Positions 1 to 9,494 of a stretch of 64,000 bases of DNA are shown here, piece by piece. Source of the stretch: Ruminococcus flavefaciens (GTDB lineage: Bacteria > Bacillota > Clostridia > Oscillospirales > Ruminococcaceae); NCBI GenBank assembly GCA_023667045.1, contig JAMPAU010000003.1, positions 124,001 to 188,000 of the forward strand. The letters run 5' to 3'. Under the pieces are notes generated by a model that saw only the letters and a list, made by a program, of their open reading frames with translations, searched no databases and was not told where the DNA came from. Every line of letters starts with the position of its first letter. Within the stretch, counting starts at the first letter, position 1. Position numbers and translations under genes: made by a program.

Positions 1-529
1 CGAGTACGCCCATTTTCTGCCACTGTGAGAGACTGTCAGAATCATCATAGAAAGTATCGCTTGATAGGATATTTCCAATATGATAGTTTACGTTTTTCTG
101 TCTGGTGACTTCCACAGCCTTTGAAAGAATCTTCCATGAGGCAGTAGGGGCGTATGTTCCGGGAAGATTATACTGTGAGGCATAGGCGGAGTTGGTGCTT
201 GCACTCATGGCAATGACAATATCCCTTAAATTCACGTTGTCGGCTATTGCACCTGCCGTGCCTGTCCGGATAATGTTCTGTACGCCGTATTCGTTGTACA
301 GTTCCCACGAGTAGATAGCCATTGACGGTATACCCATACCACTACCCTGTACGGATATTCTTGTACCCTTGTAAGTGCCTGTGTAGCCGTACATTCCCCG
401 AACCTCATTGTAGCACACCGGATTATCAAGGTAATTTTCGGCTATGAATTTTGCTCTCAGAGGGTCGCCGGGCATAATGACAGTTTCGGCAATATCGCCT
501 TTTTTTGCATTGTTGTGAGGGGTTGACAT
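1..529 (-). CDS. deoD: Purine nucleoside phosphorylase, DeoD type (3' end beyond window)
   Basis: The reading frame runs from an ATG at 529 off the window edge, giving about 176 residues of a family that is normally about 235-240 long. The start has a strong GGAGGA ribosome site some 8 bases upstream. The N-terminus carries the phosphate-binding GDPLRAK segment (G21, R25), then VRGMYGYTGTYKG and IIRTGTAGA, the order found in hexameric bacterial PNPs. The family cleaves purine (deoxy)ribonucleosides with phosphate in the cytoplasm for nucleoside salvage. The catalytic Asp region lies outside the window. It is followed upstream on the same strand by a flippase gene 14 bases away, so the two may be cotranscribed. 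Confidence 0.93.
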   Translation of the reverse strand, partial: MSTPHNNAKKGDIAETVIMPGDPLRAKFIAENYLDNPVCYNEVRGMYGYTGTYKGTRISVQGSGMGIPSMAIYSWELYNEYGVQNIIRTGTAGAIADNVNLRDIVIAMSASTNSAYASQYNLPGTYAPTASWKILSKAVEVTRQKNVNYHIGNILSSDTFYDDSDSLSQWQKMGVL

Positions 530-543
530 AAAAAATTCCTCCT

Positions 544-1971
544 TTATTTTCTTAGCAGTTTCTTAGCGGTAAGCATAAGTGCATTGTAGTTTATTACAAG
601 AATAAACGCCAGTAATAAGAAAGTCCATAGTCCATAGAACTTAGGCGTTGCAATCATGAATATGCACATGAGCAGGATAGCCGTTGTGTTTATTATTGAG
701 CGGAAACCGTTGAATCTGAAAGGCACATAATACCTTGCGTCAATTATTCTTGCCCAGAAACACAGATAATAGCTCAGGAAAGTTGATATAGAAGCACCCT
801 GTATTCCCCATACTGGAATGAGGAAGTAATTAAGGATTATATTTGCTATACTTGCCACAAAACTTGTCCAGAAAGAGTTTTTTGTATGTTTGGTAGCTGT
901 GTATATACTGCTGAGGAACTGGTCAAGGCACATGAAAAGCACAGCAACCACAAGTACAGGTGTATATATATATACGTCTCCGTACTCCTCGAAATTCTTT
1001 GAGCTTACAAATAGAGGTGTTATTATTTTTACTCCGGCAACAAGCACTGCCGACGCAATAAAAAGTATTGATTCGTAAGCCGTGTATATCTTTTCATAGA
1101 AGTTGCTCCGGTCTTTCGAGTCGTTTTCCATAATTGCAGACATATTCCATGCTTGAAAGAATATAGTTGAAATCATGGAAATCAGATTAGGTATTTTTGA
1201 GGCATAGCCGTATATTCCGGCTGCGTCTTCTCCGAGAGTGACCATATCGCTTTTCATGTAGCGTATAAAAAGCCTGTCCGAGAATCCTGTTATAACCCAC
1301 ATAACTACTGTCGGGATAAGCGGAAGTGCGAATTTCATCATACTCCATGCAAGTCTCTTGTTGTAGTATGATATATGGAGATATTTTCTTAGGTCTGCTA
1401 TTACAAAAAGAAACAGTGACGAGCATAAGTCCGAAAGTATTACGGATAGCATAAAGCCTTTTACGCCCCAGTGGAGCTTTGATATGAAGATTATATTGAA
1501 TATGAAAAGCGTGAGAGTAGCAAGAATGCCGTCAAAAGAGTAGAGTTTTACATGACCTCTTGCCCTTACAAACTGCGAACACATTGACCGGATTGCAGAA
1601 GTACATACGTATACAAGCAGAAGTATTGTGTAGCCGTCTATGAAATCCAGAAAAGGCACTAATCTTAGAATCGGAGTGAATACAAACATAAGTGCAAGCC
1701 CGACAAGATTAAGGCACATAGCTGTGGTGAATACTTCTTTTTTTCTGTATTTCTTATCAAGACCATAGCGTATTATGGCTTCTGTCATAGAAAAAGTAAA
1801 AATCGGCAGTAAGAAATTAGCTGTGATTTCAAGAAGTTCCTTTGTACTGCTGTCGGCTGGGTTTATGTTGTTTGAGTAAAGCCTTGTAAGCAGTATTACA
1901 AGTATTTTAGACCCGAAATTTCCTATTGCGAATACTATTGTATTCATTGCAAGTTTTTTATATTTATTCAT
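544..1971 (-). CDS. Polysaccharide/lipid-linked oligosaccharide flippase (MATE/PST superfamily)
   Basis: This 475-residue protein is almost entirely hydrophobic, with about 12-14 predicted membrane segments. The N-terminus (NTIVFAIGNFGSKILVILL) and the later KIPNLISMISTIFFQAW and LNYFLIPVWGIQGAS segments are typical of Wzx/polysaccharide biosynthesis proteins in the MOP superfamily. Members move undecaprenyl-linked glycans across the cytoplasmic membrane. No polymerase or transferase lies beside it; the only exopolysaccharide cluster in the window is about 44 kb away, so a link between them is guesswork. A good sigma-A promoter lies just upstream. Substrate unknown. Confidence 0.88.
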   Translation of the reverse strand: MNKYKKLAMNTIVFAIGNFGSKILVILLTRLYSNNINPADSSTKELLEITANFLLPIFTFSMTEAIIRYGLDKKYRKKEVFTTAMCLNLVGLALMFVFTPILRLVPFLDFIDGYTILLLVYVCTSAIRSMCSQFVRARGHVKLYSFDGILATLTLFIFNIIFISKLHWGVKGFMLSVILSDLCSSLFLFVIADLRKYLHISYYNKRLAWSMMKFALPLIPTVVMWVITGFSDRLFIRYMKSDMVTLGEDAAGIYGYASKIPNLISMISTIFFQAWNMSAIMENDSKDRSNFYEKIYTAYESILFIASAVLVAGVKIITPLFVSSKNFEEYGDVYIYTPVLVVAVLFMCLDQFLSSIYTATKHTKNSFWTSFVASIANIILNYFLIPVWGIQGASISTFLSYYLCFWARIIDARYYVPFRFNGFRSIINTTAILLMCIFMIATPKFYGLWTFLLLAFILVINYNALMLTAKKLLRK

Positions 1972-2011
1972 TTATTTTTTCACACTCCGGAAAATTATGT
2001 TATACAAAAAC

Positions 2012-2040
2012 ATTATAGCATATAATTTCAGATTTGTCAT
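2012..2040 (-). promoter_or_regulatory. Sigma-A-like promoter of the flippase gene
   Basis: On the minus strand ATGACA and TATAAT are separated by 17 bases, about 40 bases upstream of the flippase start. It lies back to back with the promoter of the GH95 gene. Together they account for most of the 302-base gap between the two divergent genes; nothing else stands out there. Confidence 0.7.
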
Positions 2041-2192
2041 TACTTTCCGGATTTTTTTAAATAAAACAATAAATAATAGATGACTTTATCCGACAATCCG
2101 GAAAAATCCGGTAGATATGTTGTATATTTATATAAAACTTTAACCGCCACAGCGTGTATATTTATAATTTATTTAGGAATTGCAACGGAAAT

Positions 2193-2221
2193 TTGCAAAT
2201 CGTCATGAAGTATGATATAAT
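2193..2221 (+). promoter_or_regulatory. Sigma-A-like promoter of the GH95-GH26-HAD cluster
   Basis: TTGCAA, 17 bases, TATAAT, ending about 50 bases before the GH95 start. Being the only good promoter before the three closely packed genes, it probably drives them all. Confidence 0.7.
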
Positions 2222-2273
2222 ATAGAGATAATAACAGTCAGCTTGTTATAACCTTTGAAATAAGGAGTAAAAT

Positions 2274-4595
2274 ATGAATACAGAAACTATACTTAAATAC
2301 GACAGTCCGGCAGAGGATTTAAGCTGGGCGTTGCCTGTAGGTAACGGCAGAATAGGCGGAATGATTTTCGGCAGTCCGAAAAATGAAGTTATTATGCTCA
2401 ATGAGGATTCAGTATGGTCGGGCGGTTTACGTCACCGTGTAAATCCCGACGCACAGGAAGGTTTCACAGAAGTACGTGAACTTATAAAAAACGGAAATAT
2501 TCCGGAGGCTGAAAAAATAGCCTTTGAAAAAATGCAGGGCGTTACTCCCGATATGAGACGGTATATGCCTTTTGGAAATCTATATATCGACATGGATATA
2601 AATGGCAAGGCAAGGGAATATTCACGCAGTCTTGATATTTCAAACGCCTGCACGGAAGTTTCTTTCAGTGTGGACGGTATTGTCTATACAAGGGAAGTAT
2701 TCGTTTCCGCTCCCGACGATGTAATGGTAGTACATATTACAGCCTCTGCTCCGGAAGCAATTACTCTTACCTGTCATATAGACGGTCGTGACGATTATTA
2801 CGACGATAACCGCCCGTGCGGTGAAAATATGATTTTATATACCGGAGGTACAGGCAGTCGTGACGGTATACTCTTTGCCGGAGTAGTCGGTGCTAAGGCT
2901 ACAGGCGGTACTATAAGAACTCTCGGCAATAAAATATCTGTCAGAAATGCCGACGAAGTGATGATAGTTCTTTCGGCAAAAACAAGTTTTTACACTGAAG
3001 CTTACATAGAATCGGCAGAGGTTGACGCTGAAATGGCTCTGCAATGCGAATACGACGAACTTTTTTACCGCCATGTCAGCGACTACAGGGAGCTTTTTGA
3101 GCGTGTTGAGTTTTCACTTGATGATAATTCCGGAGACGACAATATATCACAGTTTACGACAGATAAAAGAATAAAACGTCTCAGAGGTAACGAACTCGAC
3201 AGCAAGGAATGTCAGAGACTTATACATGACAACAAGCTTATAGAACTCTATTTTAATTTCAGCCGTTATCTGATGATTTCCGCAAGCCGTGCAGGCAGTC
3301 AGCCAATGAATATTCAAGGCATATGGAATAACAGCATGAACGCACCTCTCGGAAGCCGTTACGGCGTTAATTTCAGTACACAGATGAACTACTGGATTGC
3401 CGAAAGCTGTAATCTTTCAGAATGCCATTTACCGCTTTTTGACTTACTGGAGCGTGTCTGCGAAAACGGTCGCATTACTGCTAAAGAAATGTACGGCATT
3501 GAAAAGGGATTTGTCTGTCACCACAATACTGACATATGGGGAGATACAGCCCCTCAGGATATGTTTCTTCCGTCAACTATATGGGTTACAGGCGGTGCAT
3601 GGCTCGCACTCCATATCTTTGAACACTATGAGTATACTCTTGACAAGGATTTCCTCGCCGAAAAATACCACATAATGAAAGAATCAGCCGAGTTTTTTGT
3701 GAATTATCTTATTCCCAACGAGGACGGAAAACTTGTAACCTGTCCGTCAGTTTCGCCGGAAAATACCTATCTTACGGCTGATGGCGTAAAGGGCTGTCTG
3801 TGCATGGGGGCTTCTATGGACACCCAGATAATAACAGTTCTTTTTCAGAACGTTATAAAGTCCGCTGAAATACTCGGCAAAGACAAGACCTTTGTGAAAA
3901 AACTTTCCGGACTGCTGAAAAAACTTCCTCCCATAGAGGTGGGAAAATACGGACAGATTAAGGAATGGGCAGTTGATTACGACGAAGTTGAAGTAGGACA
4001 CAGGCATATTTCACAGCTTTTCGCACTTTATCCGGCAAGCCTTATCACACCCCATAAAACCCCTAAGCTTGCCGACGCAGGACGTGCCACACTTATACGC
4101 CGTCTTATTCACGGAGGCGGTCACACCGGCTGGAGCTGTGCATGGATTGCTAATATGTGGGCAAGGCTTTATGACGGCAGAATGGTTTATGAGAATATAA
4201 AAAATCTTCTTGCATACTCTACCGCCCCGAATATGATTAACAACAGTCCGCCTTTCAGAATAGACGGAAATTTCGGCGGTGCTTCTGCCATAAAAGAGGC
4301 TCTAATGCAGTGCTGTGACGGTGAGATAAATCTTCTTCCGGCACTTCCGGACGAATGGAAAAGCGGTCATATAAACGGTCTGCGTGCAAAGGGCGGTTTC
4401 GGCGTTGATATTGAGTGGGAAAACGGCAAACTGAAGTCCGCACTTATTACGTCAGATTTCGGCGGAGAATGCCGTCTGCGTACAAACTGTGTGGTAAGTA
4501 TTGTCTGTGACGGCGAAACGGTCGGCTCAAGAATTGAAGACGGAGTTATAATTTTTGACACAATAAAAGATTACACCTATACAGTCAGAACATGA
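2274..4595 (+). CDS. Glycoside hydrolase family 95 (alpha-L-fucosidase/alpha-L-galactosidase type), cytoplasmic
   Basis: The 773-residue protein matches GH95 from end to end: N-terminal WALPVGNGRIGGMIFG and LNEDSVWSGG, the NIQGIWN segment, CHHNTDIWG, GHRHISQLFALYP and IDGNFGGAS near the C-terminus. E564 (in KEW) is the likely general acid and D664 (IDGNFG) the likely partner Asp. The catalytic Asn pair, usually Asn-x-Asn before MNYW, reads N366-F-S368, so the second Asn is replaced by Ser. There is no signal peptide, which implies that imported fucosylated or L-galactosylated oligosaccharides are cut inside the cell. It lies 28 bases before a GH26-like lipoprotein gene. Substrate preference cannot be read from sequence. 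Confidence 0.9.
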   Translation: MNTETILKYDSPAEDLSWALPVGNGRIGGMIFGSPKNEVIMLNEDSVWSGGLRHRVNPDAQEGFTEVRELIKNGNIPEAEKIAFEKMQGVTPDMRRYMPFGNLYIDMDINGKAREYSRSLDISNACTEVSFSVDGIVYTREVFVSAPDDVMVVHITASAPEAITLTCHIDGRDDYYDDNRPCGENMILYTGGTGSRDGILFAGVVGAKATGGTIRTLGNKISVRNADEVMIVLSAKTSFYTEAYIESAEVDAEMALQCEYDELFYRHVSDYRELFERVEFSLDDNSGDDNISQFTTDKRIKRLRGNELDSKECQRLIHDNKLIELYFNFSRYLMISASRAGSQPMNIQGIWNNSMNAPLGSRYGVNFSTQMNYWIAESCNLSECHLPLFDLLERVCENGRITAKEMYGIEKGFVCHHNTDIWGDTAPQDMFLPSTIWVTGGAWLALHIFEHYEYTLDKDFLAEKYHIMKESAEFFVNYLIPNEDGKLVTCPSVSPENTYLTADGVKGCLCMGASMDTQIITVLFQNVIKSAEILGKDKTFVKKLSGLLKKLPPIEVGKYGQIKEWAVDYDEVEVGHRHISQLFALYPASLITPHKTPKLADAGRATLIRRLIHGGGHTGWSCAWIANMWARLYDGRMVYENIKNLLAYSTAPNMINNSPPFRIDGNFGGASAIKEALMQCCDGEINLLPALPDEWKSGHINGLRAKGGFGVDIEWENGKLKSALITSDFGGECRLRTNCVVSIVCDGETVGSRIEDGVIIFDTIKDYTYTVRT

Positions 4596-4623
4596 AAAGG
4601 TAAAAAATTATTGGAGGAAAAAA

Positions 4624-6486
4624 ATGAATATTCTTAAATATATTTCTGTTGCAGTGACGGCTTTTGTTTCAGTTCTTGCCGTGACTGCTTGCAGTTCAAA
4701 TAAACAAAATGAAGAATCATCCGAATCTTCGGTATCTGTTGAGACTTCCACAGAGGTAGAGACAGAACCCGTTACAGAAGCACCAACTGAACCGCCTGCT
4801 CCGGAGTTTGAAACATATCCGGTATCATATCCGGAAATTGAGCATTCCTATGCCGGAGACCTCTATGAAGCAGAACGTGAAAGACTTCAAGGCAGTCTTG
4901 TGCCGTCAAATGAAAGATACGGCTACAGCGGTGGCGGATATGTTACTGGATTCGGTACGAATGGTCAAGAGTCTCTTAAATTCCGCTTTGACGCTCCCAC
5001 AACTCAGCATTATAATCTTTCATTCGGTATAGCATCAGACAGCAATGTTAATTGCCGTGTACTGCTTAACGGCTCGGAAATCTGCACGTTTGATACAAAC
5101 TCAGACGGACAGTTTCACAAGATAACGTATTACGGAGTATTTCTTGAAAAAGGTCATGTTTCACTGGAGATAATCCCAGACGGCGAAATCATGCTTGACT
5201 ATCTCGACGTTGAAAACAGCTATTCAATAAATAATATAAGCTATGAGACAGACGGTACGCCGGTTAACCCGAATGCCTCCGACGAAACAAAAAAACTTAT
5301 GAAAAACCTTGCTGACAATTACGGAAAATATACAATCACTGGACAGTATGTTTCTGGTGCTGACAACAAGGAACTCGAACTTATCCACGATATTACCGGA
5401 CAGTATCCGGCTATAAGGTTCTCAGCAATTGAAAGCACATCGGCAGATAATGTTGAAGCTTGCGTACAGTGGCACGAAAAAGGCGGTATAAACGGCTTAA
5501 CATGGGAATGGAAATCGCCGTCTGCACAGTCTTCCGTGTATGCCTCTGAAAGCGACTTCTCAATATGGAACGCCATGACCTATGAGGATATTTCCATGTG
5601 TTCTGCTGAAGAACTCCTCAATCTGCTTAATACAGGAGTTATTTCACAGGACTGCTATAACCTTATCACTGCTATGGACGAAATGGCACAGAATCAGCTT
5701 ATTCCGCTCAAGGAAAAAGGCGTGCCTGTTCTGTGGCGACCGCTTTATGATGCGTCACTGGGTTACGACAGCGAAGACGGTGCTGTATACTGGTGGGGTG
5801 CAGGCGGTGCGGAGACTTACCAGTGGCTCTGGAACTTAATGTACAACCGCTATACAAATTATTTCAATCTCGATAATCTCATTTGGGTATGGAACGGCAT
5901 GAGCAGTGCCTATACGGTTGACGAATCAACATTCGACATTGCCTCATATGATTTGTACACAGATACGGAAAAATTCGGCAGTCGCAGTGAACAGCTTATA
6001 GCGGTTCAGAAGTACATAAAAAATAAGATTATTGCTGTAAGCGAATGTGGAAACGTCCCCGATATTAACACTTTATTCAGAGATAACTCTGTATGGTCTT
6101 TCTTCGGTTTATGGAACGGCGAGTACGTTTCTGACGGAAGCGGTAACTATTCGGAGCAGTACACAACTAAGGACGAACTTATAAAAGCTTATAATTCAGA
6201 GGGTTCGCTTACTCTCGAAAAATACAAGACCCTCTGCGACGGCGGTGAACTTCCGGCAGGTGAAAGAAACTTTTCTGAGGAACTCAAAAAAGAATACGAT
6301 GACGAACAGACACCCACTGAACCGGAAGTTTACAATGATGACAGCAACTATGATAATTATGATGAATACAGCGGTGGCGGTGGTTATGTTAACTACGGCG
6401 ATGTCTACAGCTATGATTATGACTACGGCTATGATTACGGTTATGACTACGATTATGGTTATGATTACGGCTACGGCGAATGGTAA
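4624..6486 (+). CDS. GH26-family lipoprotein (mannanase-like) with N-terminal CBM-like domain and Tyr/Asp/Gly tail
   Basis: A 620-residue surface lipoprotein. The signal peptide ends in a lipobox (AVTAC, Cys23), followed by a Ser/Glu/Thr/Pro-rich spacer to about residue 60. A beta-rich carbohydrate-binding module-like domain (CBM35-like) spans about 75-200 and a GH26 barrel about 220-530. The nucleophile Glu is visible as E474 in VSECGN. At the acid/base site the usual His-Glu of WRPxHE is Tyr375-Asp376, so normal mannanase activity is doubtful. The last about 30 residues repeat Tyr, Asp and Gly, a possible wall- or glycan-contact tail. It overlaps the start region of the next gene. It could be a catalyst or a glycan-binding protein. 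Confidence 0.8.
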   Translation: MNILKYISVAVTAFVSVLAVTACSSNKQNEESSESSVSVETSTEVETEPVTEAPTEPPAPEFETYPVSYPEIEHSYAGDLYEAERERLQGSLVPSNERYGYSGGGYVTGFGTNGQESLKFRFDAPTTQHYNLSFGIASDSNVNCRVLLNGSEICTFDTNSDGQFHKITYYGVFLEKGHVSLEIIPDGEIMLDYLDVENSYSINNISYETDGTPVNPNASDETKKLMKNLADNYGKYTITGQYVSGADNKELELIHDITGQYPAIRFSAIESTSADNVEACVQWHEKGGINGLTWEWKSPSAQSSVYASESDFSIWNAMTYEDISMCSAEELLNLLNTGVISQDCYNLITAMDEMAQNQLIPLKEKGVPVLWRPLYDASLGYDSEDGAVYWWGAGGAETYQWLWNLMYNRYTNYFNLDNLIWVWNGMSSAYTVDESTFDIASYDLYTDTEKFGSRSEQLIAVQKYIKNKIIAVSECGNVPDINTLFRDNSVWSFFGLWNGEYVSDGSGNYSEQYTTKDELIKAYNSEGSLTLEKYKTLCDGGELPAGERNFSEELKKEYDDEQTPTEPEVYNDDSNYDNYDEYSGGGGYVNYGDVYSYDYDYGYDYGYDYDYGYDYGYGEW

Positions 6487-6497
6487 CGGTGAACTTC

Positions 6498-7739
6498 ATG
6501 AAAAGTACTGAAAGACCTTTTTCGGAAGAACAGAATAATATTCTGCAAAAAATGCTGTCAGAGATTCGCAAGCCGGAAATACGTGCTGTCAGTTTCAGAA
6601 TGAAAGATACTCTGACAGTAACGCCTTTTTCGGCAGTCTCCGATATGTTTATGCTTATGGAAGATGATTACCGGAAAATAAGCAGGTCCGGAAAAAATTT
6701 CGCACAGGTACGTATCGAGGCACAGGATACGGCGGTTAAGAAGTCCGGCAACGCAAGTCTTGAAAATATCTATAAAATACTTGTAAAGAACGCAAAAATA
6801 AAAAGTCCGCAGTCTCTTATGGAATGCGAATGCGGACTTATTAAAAAATTTTCGTCGGCAAGAAAATGCGGAAAGATTCTGTATGACGAGGCACTTAAAA
6901 ACAAAAAGAAGATAATAATAGTTTCAGACGGTATATATCCGGAAAACGTAATATCTGATATTCTTGAAAAGTGCGTATATAATGACTATACGCTTATAAT
7001 ATCTGATGACTTCAGCGAAATACAGAAAAAATCCGGCGTTGCTCCCTCTGAGCTTCTGCACATTGGCGGAAACATTGAAAAGGACGTTGAAACCGCTATT
7101 TTAAATGGCTCAAAGGCATTGCTTCTGTCGCCGGAAGTTCCGATTATGGTTAAGTCCGGACGGCTTAGGGGATTTATTCAGTCGGAAAAACTTCTTGATA
7201 TAGACAATCCGGAGTATCTCGCACTCAGGTGTGCTTTCGGACTTTATGCAATGTATGGCTTTGATGTTCCGCAGAATAAAAGCCTTAAATCCGATTTCTG
7301 CAAAGACCCCTATATGCTTGGCTTTATAGTATTCGGCACTTTAAGCCTTATTGATAACTATAAACCTCAGACGGATTTTCAGCGTGAGATTATTTCTTCT
7401 CTTGAAAAAAATCAAAAAGTAATCAAGGGCATGAATGACTTTAAGGATTTATTTGAAGAGTATTTCGGGGAGTATAATATTAAATGTAACGGCTGTGAGT
7501 TGCCTTTGGTTTTCCTTGAAAATCATTCCGCACCTGCCGACAGAAATTTACTCCGGTCATGTATTTCCGACGGCACTTATAAAAAATGGTCGGAATCCGT
7601 CACCGAACCCGAAATAGCACCAGTTTATGCACGCACAGTCAAAAAGAACGCTCTTTCAAGGCTTGCCGACAAACTGTTTCCGCCCGGTACTAAAGTAAGG
7701 ACAATTGCCGACGGCATTCTTGCTAAATCGCACCGCTAA
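6498..7739 (+). CDS. Degenerate HAD-superfamily protein, function unknown
   Basis: About 413 residues. The plan resembles HAD-like domains found with polysaccharide glycosyltransferases: an N-terminal AVSFRMKDTL segment where active members read VSFDxFDTL, a middle IIIVSDGIYPENVISDIL like the usual SDMYLP motif, and a C-terminal DPYMLGFIVFG. The nucleophile Asp is replaced by Arg and the next key position by Lys, so phosphatase chemistry is unlikely. I place the start at 6498, which follows GGTGA by five bases; an ATG at 6480 would overlap the end of the GH26 gene. The position suggests cotranscription with the two glycan genes. Role unknown. Confidence 0.6.
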   Translation: MKSTERPFSEEQNNILQKMLSEIRKPEIRAVSFRMKDTLTVTPFSAVSDMFMLMEDDYRKISRSGKNFAQVRIEAQDTAVKKSGNASLENIYKILVKNAKIKSPQSLMECECGLIKKFSSARKCGKILYDEALKNKKKIIIVSDGIYPENVISDILEKCVYNDYTLIISDDFSEIQKKSGVAPSELLHIGGNIEKDVETAILNGSKALLLSPEVPIMVKSGRLRGFIQSEKLLDIDNPEYLALRCAFGLYAMYGFDVPQNKSLKSDFCKDPYMLGFIVFGTLSLIDNYKPQTDFQREIISSLEKNQKVIKGMNDFKDLFEEYFGEYNIKCNGCELPLVFLENHSAPADRNLLRSCISDGTYKKWSESVTEPEIAPVYARTVKKNALSRLADKLFPPGTKVRTIADGILAKSHR

Positions 7740-7815
7740 TTTGACAATAATTTTTGGTAATTACATTTTTTGTCATTTACCGTGCGTAAGTTTTATAAAA
7801 ACCTTAAATAATCCG

Positions 7816-7845
7816 TTGCACTTCCTTTGAATGATGTGGTAGAAT
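7816..7845 (+). promoter_or_regulatory. Promoter upstream of spo0A
   Basis: TTGCAC, 18 bases, TAGAAT, about 30 bases before the Spo0A start and followed by an AAAGGAGG ribosome site. A sigma-A promoter is the simplest reading; a sigma-H promoter, usual for spo0A in Bacillus, was not clearly visible. Confidence 0.5.
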
Positions 7846-7876
7846 ATACTTACAGAACAAAAGGAGGTACAAAATA

Positions 7877-8632
7877 ATGAATAACAAGATAAGAGTGCTG
7901 ATTGGAGACGATTCTGCCGAAACAGGCGTGAGCGTTGCCAATAAGCTCCGTGAGAGAGGTATGTACGCATACACAAGAAGAAAGGACTGCAATGTAATTC
8001 TCGACTCAATAAGAAACGACCCGCCGGACGTTGTCGTTATTGACATCACTCTCCAAAACGGCGACGTTCTTTCAATCATGAAAAAGGTAAAGGAGCAGGG
8101 TGTGAAATTTCCTGTTTTTGTGGTTACTTCTTCATATGACAATGAATTTATAGAACGTCAAGTTATGGAAAACGGTGCGTCAAAGTTTCTTCTTAAACCT
8201 TATGACGCTGACGACCTTTGCAGTGCCATAAACTCCGCACTCGGCGACCGTGCCAACAGCCTAAGCGACGACATGGAAGTTGTCGTTACCGACATAATTC
8301 ATCAGCTCGGCGTGCCTGCACACATAAAAGGCTATCACTATCTCAGAACGGCTATACTCTATTCTATAGAAGACAAAACGCTTTTAGACAGCGTGACAAA
8401 ACTTCTATACCCGACTGTTGCCGGAATATACGACACAACCTCGTCACGTGTTGAGCGTGCTATTCGTCATGCTATAGAAATCGCATGGGACAGAGGAAAT
8501 GTCGATACACTAAACGCTTTTTTCGGCTATACTGTTGATACCGGAAAAGGCAAGCCCACAAATTCCGAATTTATCGCACTCATTACAGATAAGCTCCGTC
8601 TGAGATACAAGGCTGTTCTCAGAAAGGTATGA
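7877..8632 (+). CDS. spo0A: Sporulation master regulator Spo0A
   Basis: A 251-residue response regulator. The receiver domain (about 1-125) has the acidic pocket D11/D12, the phosphoacceptor D56 (VVIDITL), the Thr/Ser switch (VTSS) and the Lys of LKPYD. The C-terminal half carries the Spo0A DNA-binding signature ([16 protein letters not shown] and [14 protein letters not shown]). Phosphorylated Spo0A binds 0A boxes and controls entry into sporulation and other stationary-phase programmes. No phosphorelay genes are nearby. Its presence indicates spore-forming ancestry, though Spo0A is also kept in some non-sporulating gut species. Confidence 0.95.
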   Translation: MNNKIRVLIGDDSAETGVSVANKLRERGMYAYTRRKDCNVILDSIRNDPPDVVVIDITLQNGDVLSIMKKVKEQGVKFPVFVVTSSYDNEFIERQVMENGASKFLLKPYDADDLCSAINSALGDRANSLSDDMEVVVTDIIHQLGVPAHIKGYHYLRTAILYSIEDKTLLDSVTKLLYPTVAGIYDTTSSRVERAIRHAIEIAWDRGNVDTLNAFFGYTVDTGKGKPTNSEFIALITDKLRLRYKAVLRKV

Positions 8633-8683
8633 AACTGTAAAGCCGGTAAATTTCCGGAATATATATAAAGGAGGATTTTTACA

Positions 8684-9193
8684 ATGGCTTTCAAGAAAAT
8701 CAATATCTCTGAACTTTCATTCAATCCGTTTGAAAAAATCGGCAAGGAATGGACACTGCTTACAGGTGGAAACGCTGAAAAGTTCAATACCATGACAGCT
8801 TCATGGGGACAGTTAGGCGTACTCTGGAATAAGAATGTTTTTACCTGTTATGTACGCCCTAACCGCTATACATATGAGTTCATTGAAAACGGCGAGAGTT
8901 TCACAGCCTCGTTTTTCGGCGAGGAATACAGAAAGGCTCTGTCTTTCTGTGGTTCTCACTCCGGCAGAGACTGCGACAAGGTTAAGGAAACAGGACTTAC
9001 TCCTGTGGAAATCGACAACTGCATGACTTTTGCAGAGGCTGATATGGTGCTTGTCTGCCGTAAACTTTATACGTATGATATGCATGAAAACGGTTTTGTT
9101 ACAGACGACGGAATCCCCGAAAAGTTTTTCAGCACAGACCCTTACCACAGGGCATATATCTCTGAAATAACTGCCGTTTATGTCAGAGAATAA
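8684..9193 (+). CDS. Flavin reductase-like, FMN-binding split-barrel protein
   Basis: 169 residues with the plan of flavin reductase-like FMN-binding proteins: KEWTLLTGG, then FNTMTASWGQLGVLW, FTCYVRPNRYTYEFI and the later SFCGSHSGRDCDK segment. Such proteins bind FMN in a split beta-barrel and act as NAD(P)H:flavin or related small-molecule reductases. An AAAGGAGGA site precedes the ATG. The stop overlaps the start of the next small ORF by 14 bases, suggesting translational coupling. The physiological substrate is not predictable. Confidence 0.85.
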   Translation: MAFKKINISELSFNPFEKIGKEWTLLTGGNAEKFNTMTASWGQLGVLWNKNVFTCYVRPNRYTYEFIENGESFTASFFGEEYRKALSFCGSHSGRDCDKVKETGLTPVEIDNCMTFAEADMVLVCRKLYTYDMHENGFVTDDGIPEKFFSTDPYHRAYISEITAVYVRE

Positions 9194-9494
9194 TTCTGAG
9201 GAGTTTGATTTTTTCAGTTCTTACTTTTTCCGGCTTATTACAGAAACATTCTATTATGTGACTTATGAAGGCTATGAAAATGCAAGAGCTATAACAGGCA
9301 TGGAACTCGAAACTATGCATGAATGGTTGCAGAAAGTAAACGCTGTTGAAGAACTGCCGGAATCTTTGCAGACTGTCGTGAAAATGGTTGAAAATAACCT
9401 TGATTCTTTTGAACAGGAAGAAAAAGAGGCTGAAATAATAATGAAAGAATTTTTATGGCAGAAACAAACGGATAATAAAAAACTCCCTCTTTAA
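9180..9494 (+). CDS. Small acidic hypothetical protein
   Basis: 104 residues, not recognised. It starts inside the last codons of the flavin reductase-like gene and ends inside the stem of the following terminator. The sequence is rich in Glu, with a likely alpha-helical C-terminal half (LPESLQTVVKMVENNLDSF) and no membrane segment or Cys motif. Overlap with the preceding gene and the terminator at its end support it as a real coding unit. Confidence 0.6.
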   Translation: MSENNSEEFDFFSSYFFRLITETFYYVTYEGYENARAITGMELETMHEWLQKVNAVEELPESLQTVVKMVENNLDSFEQEEKEAEIIMKEFLWQKQTDNKKLPL

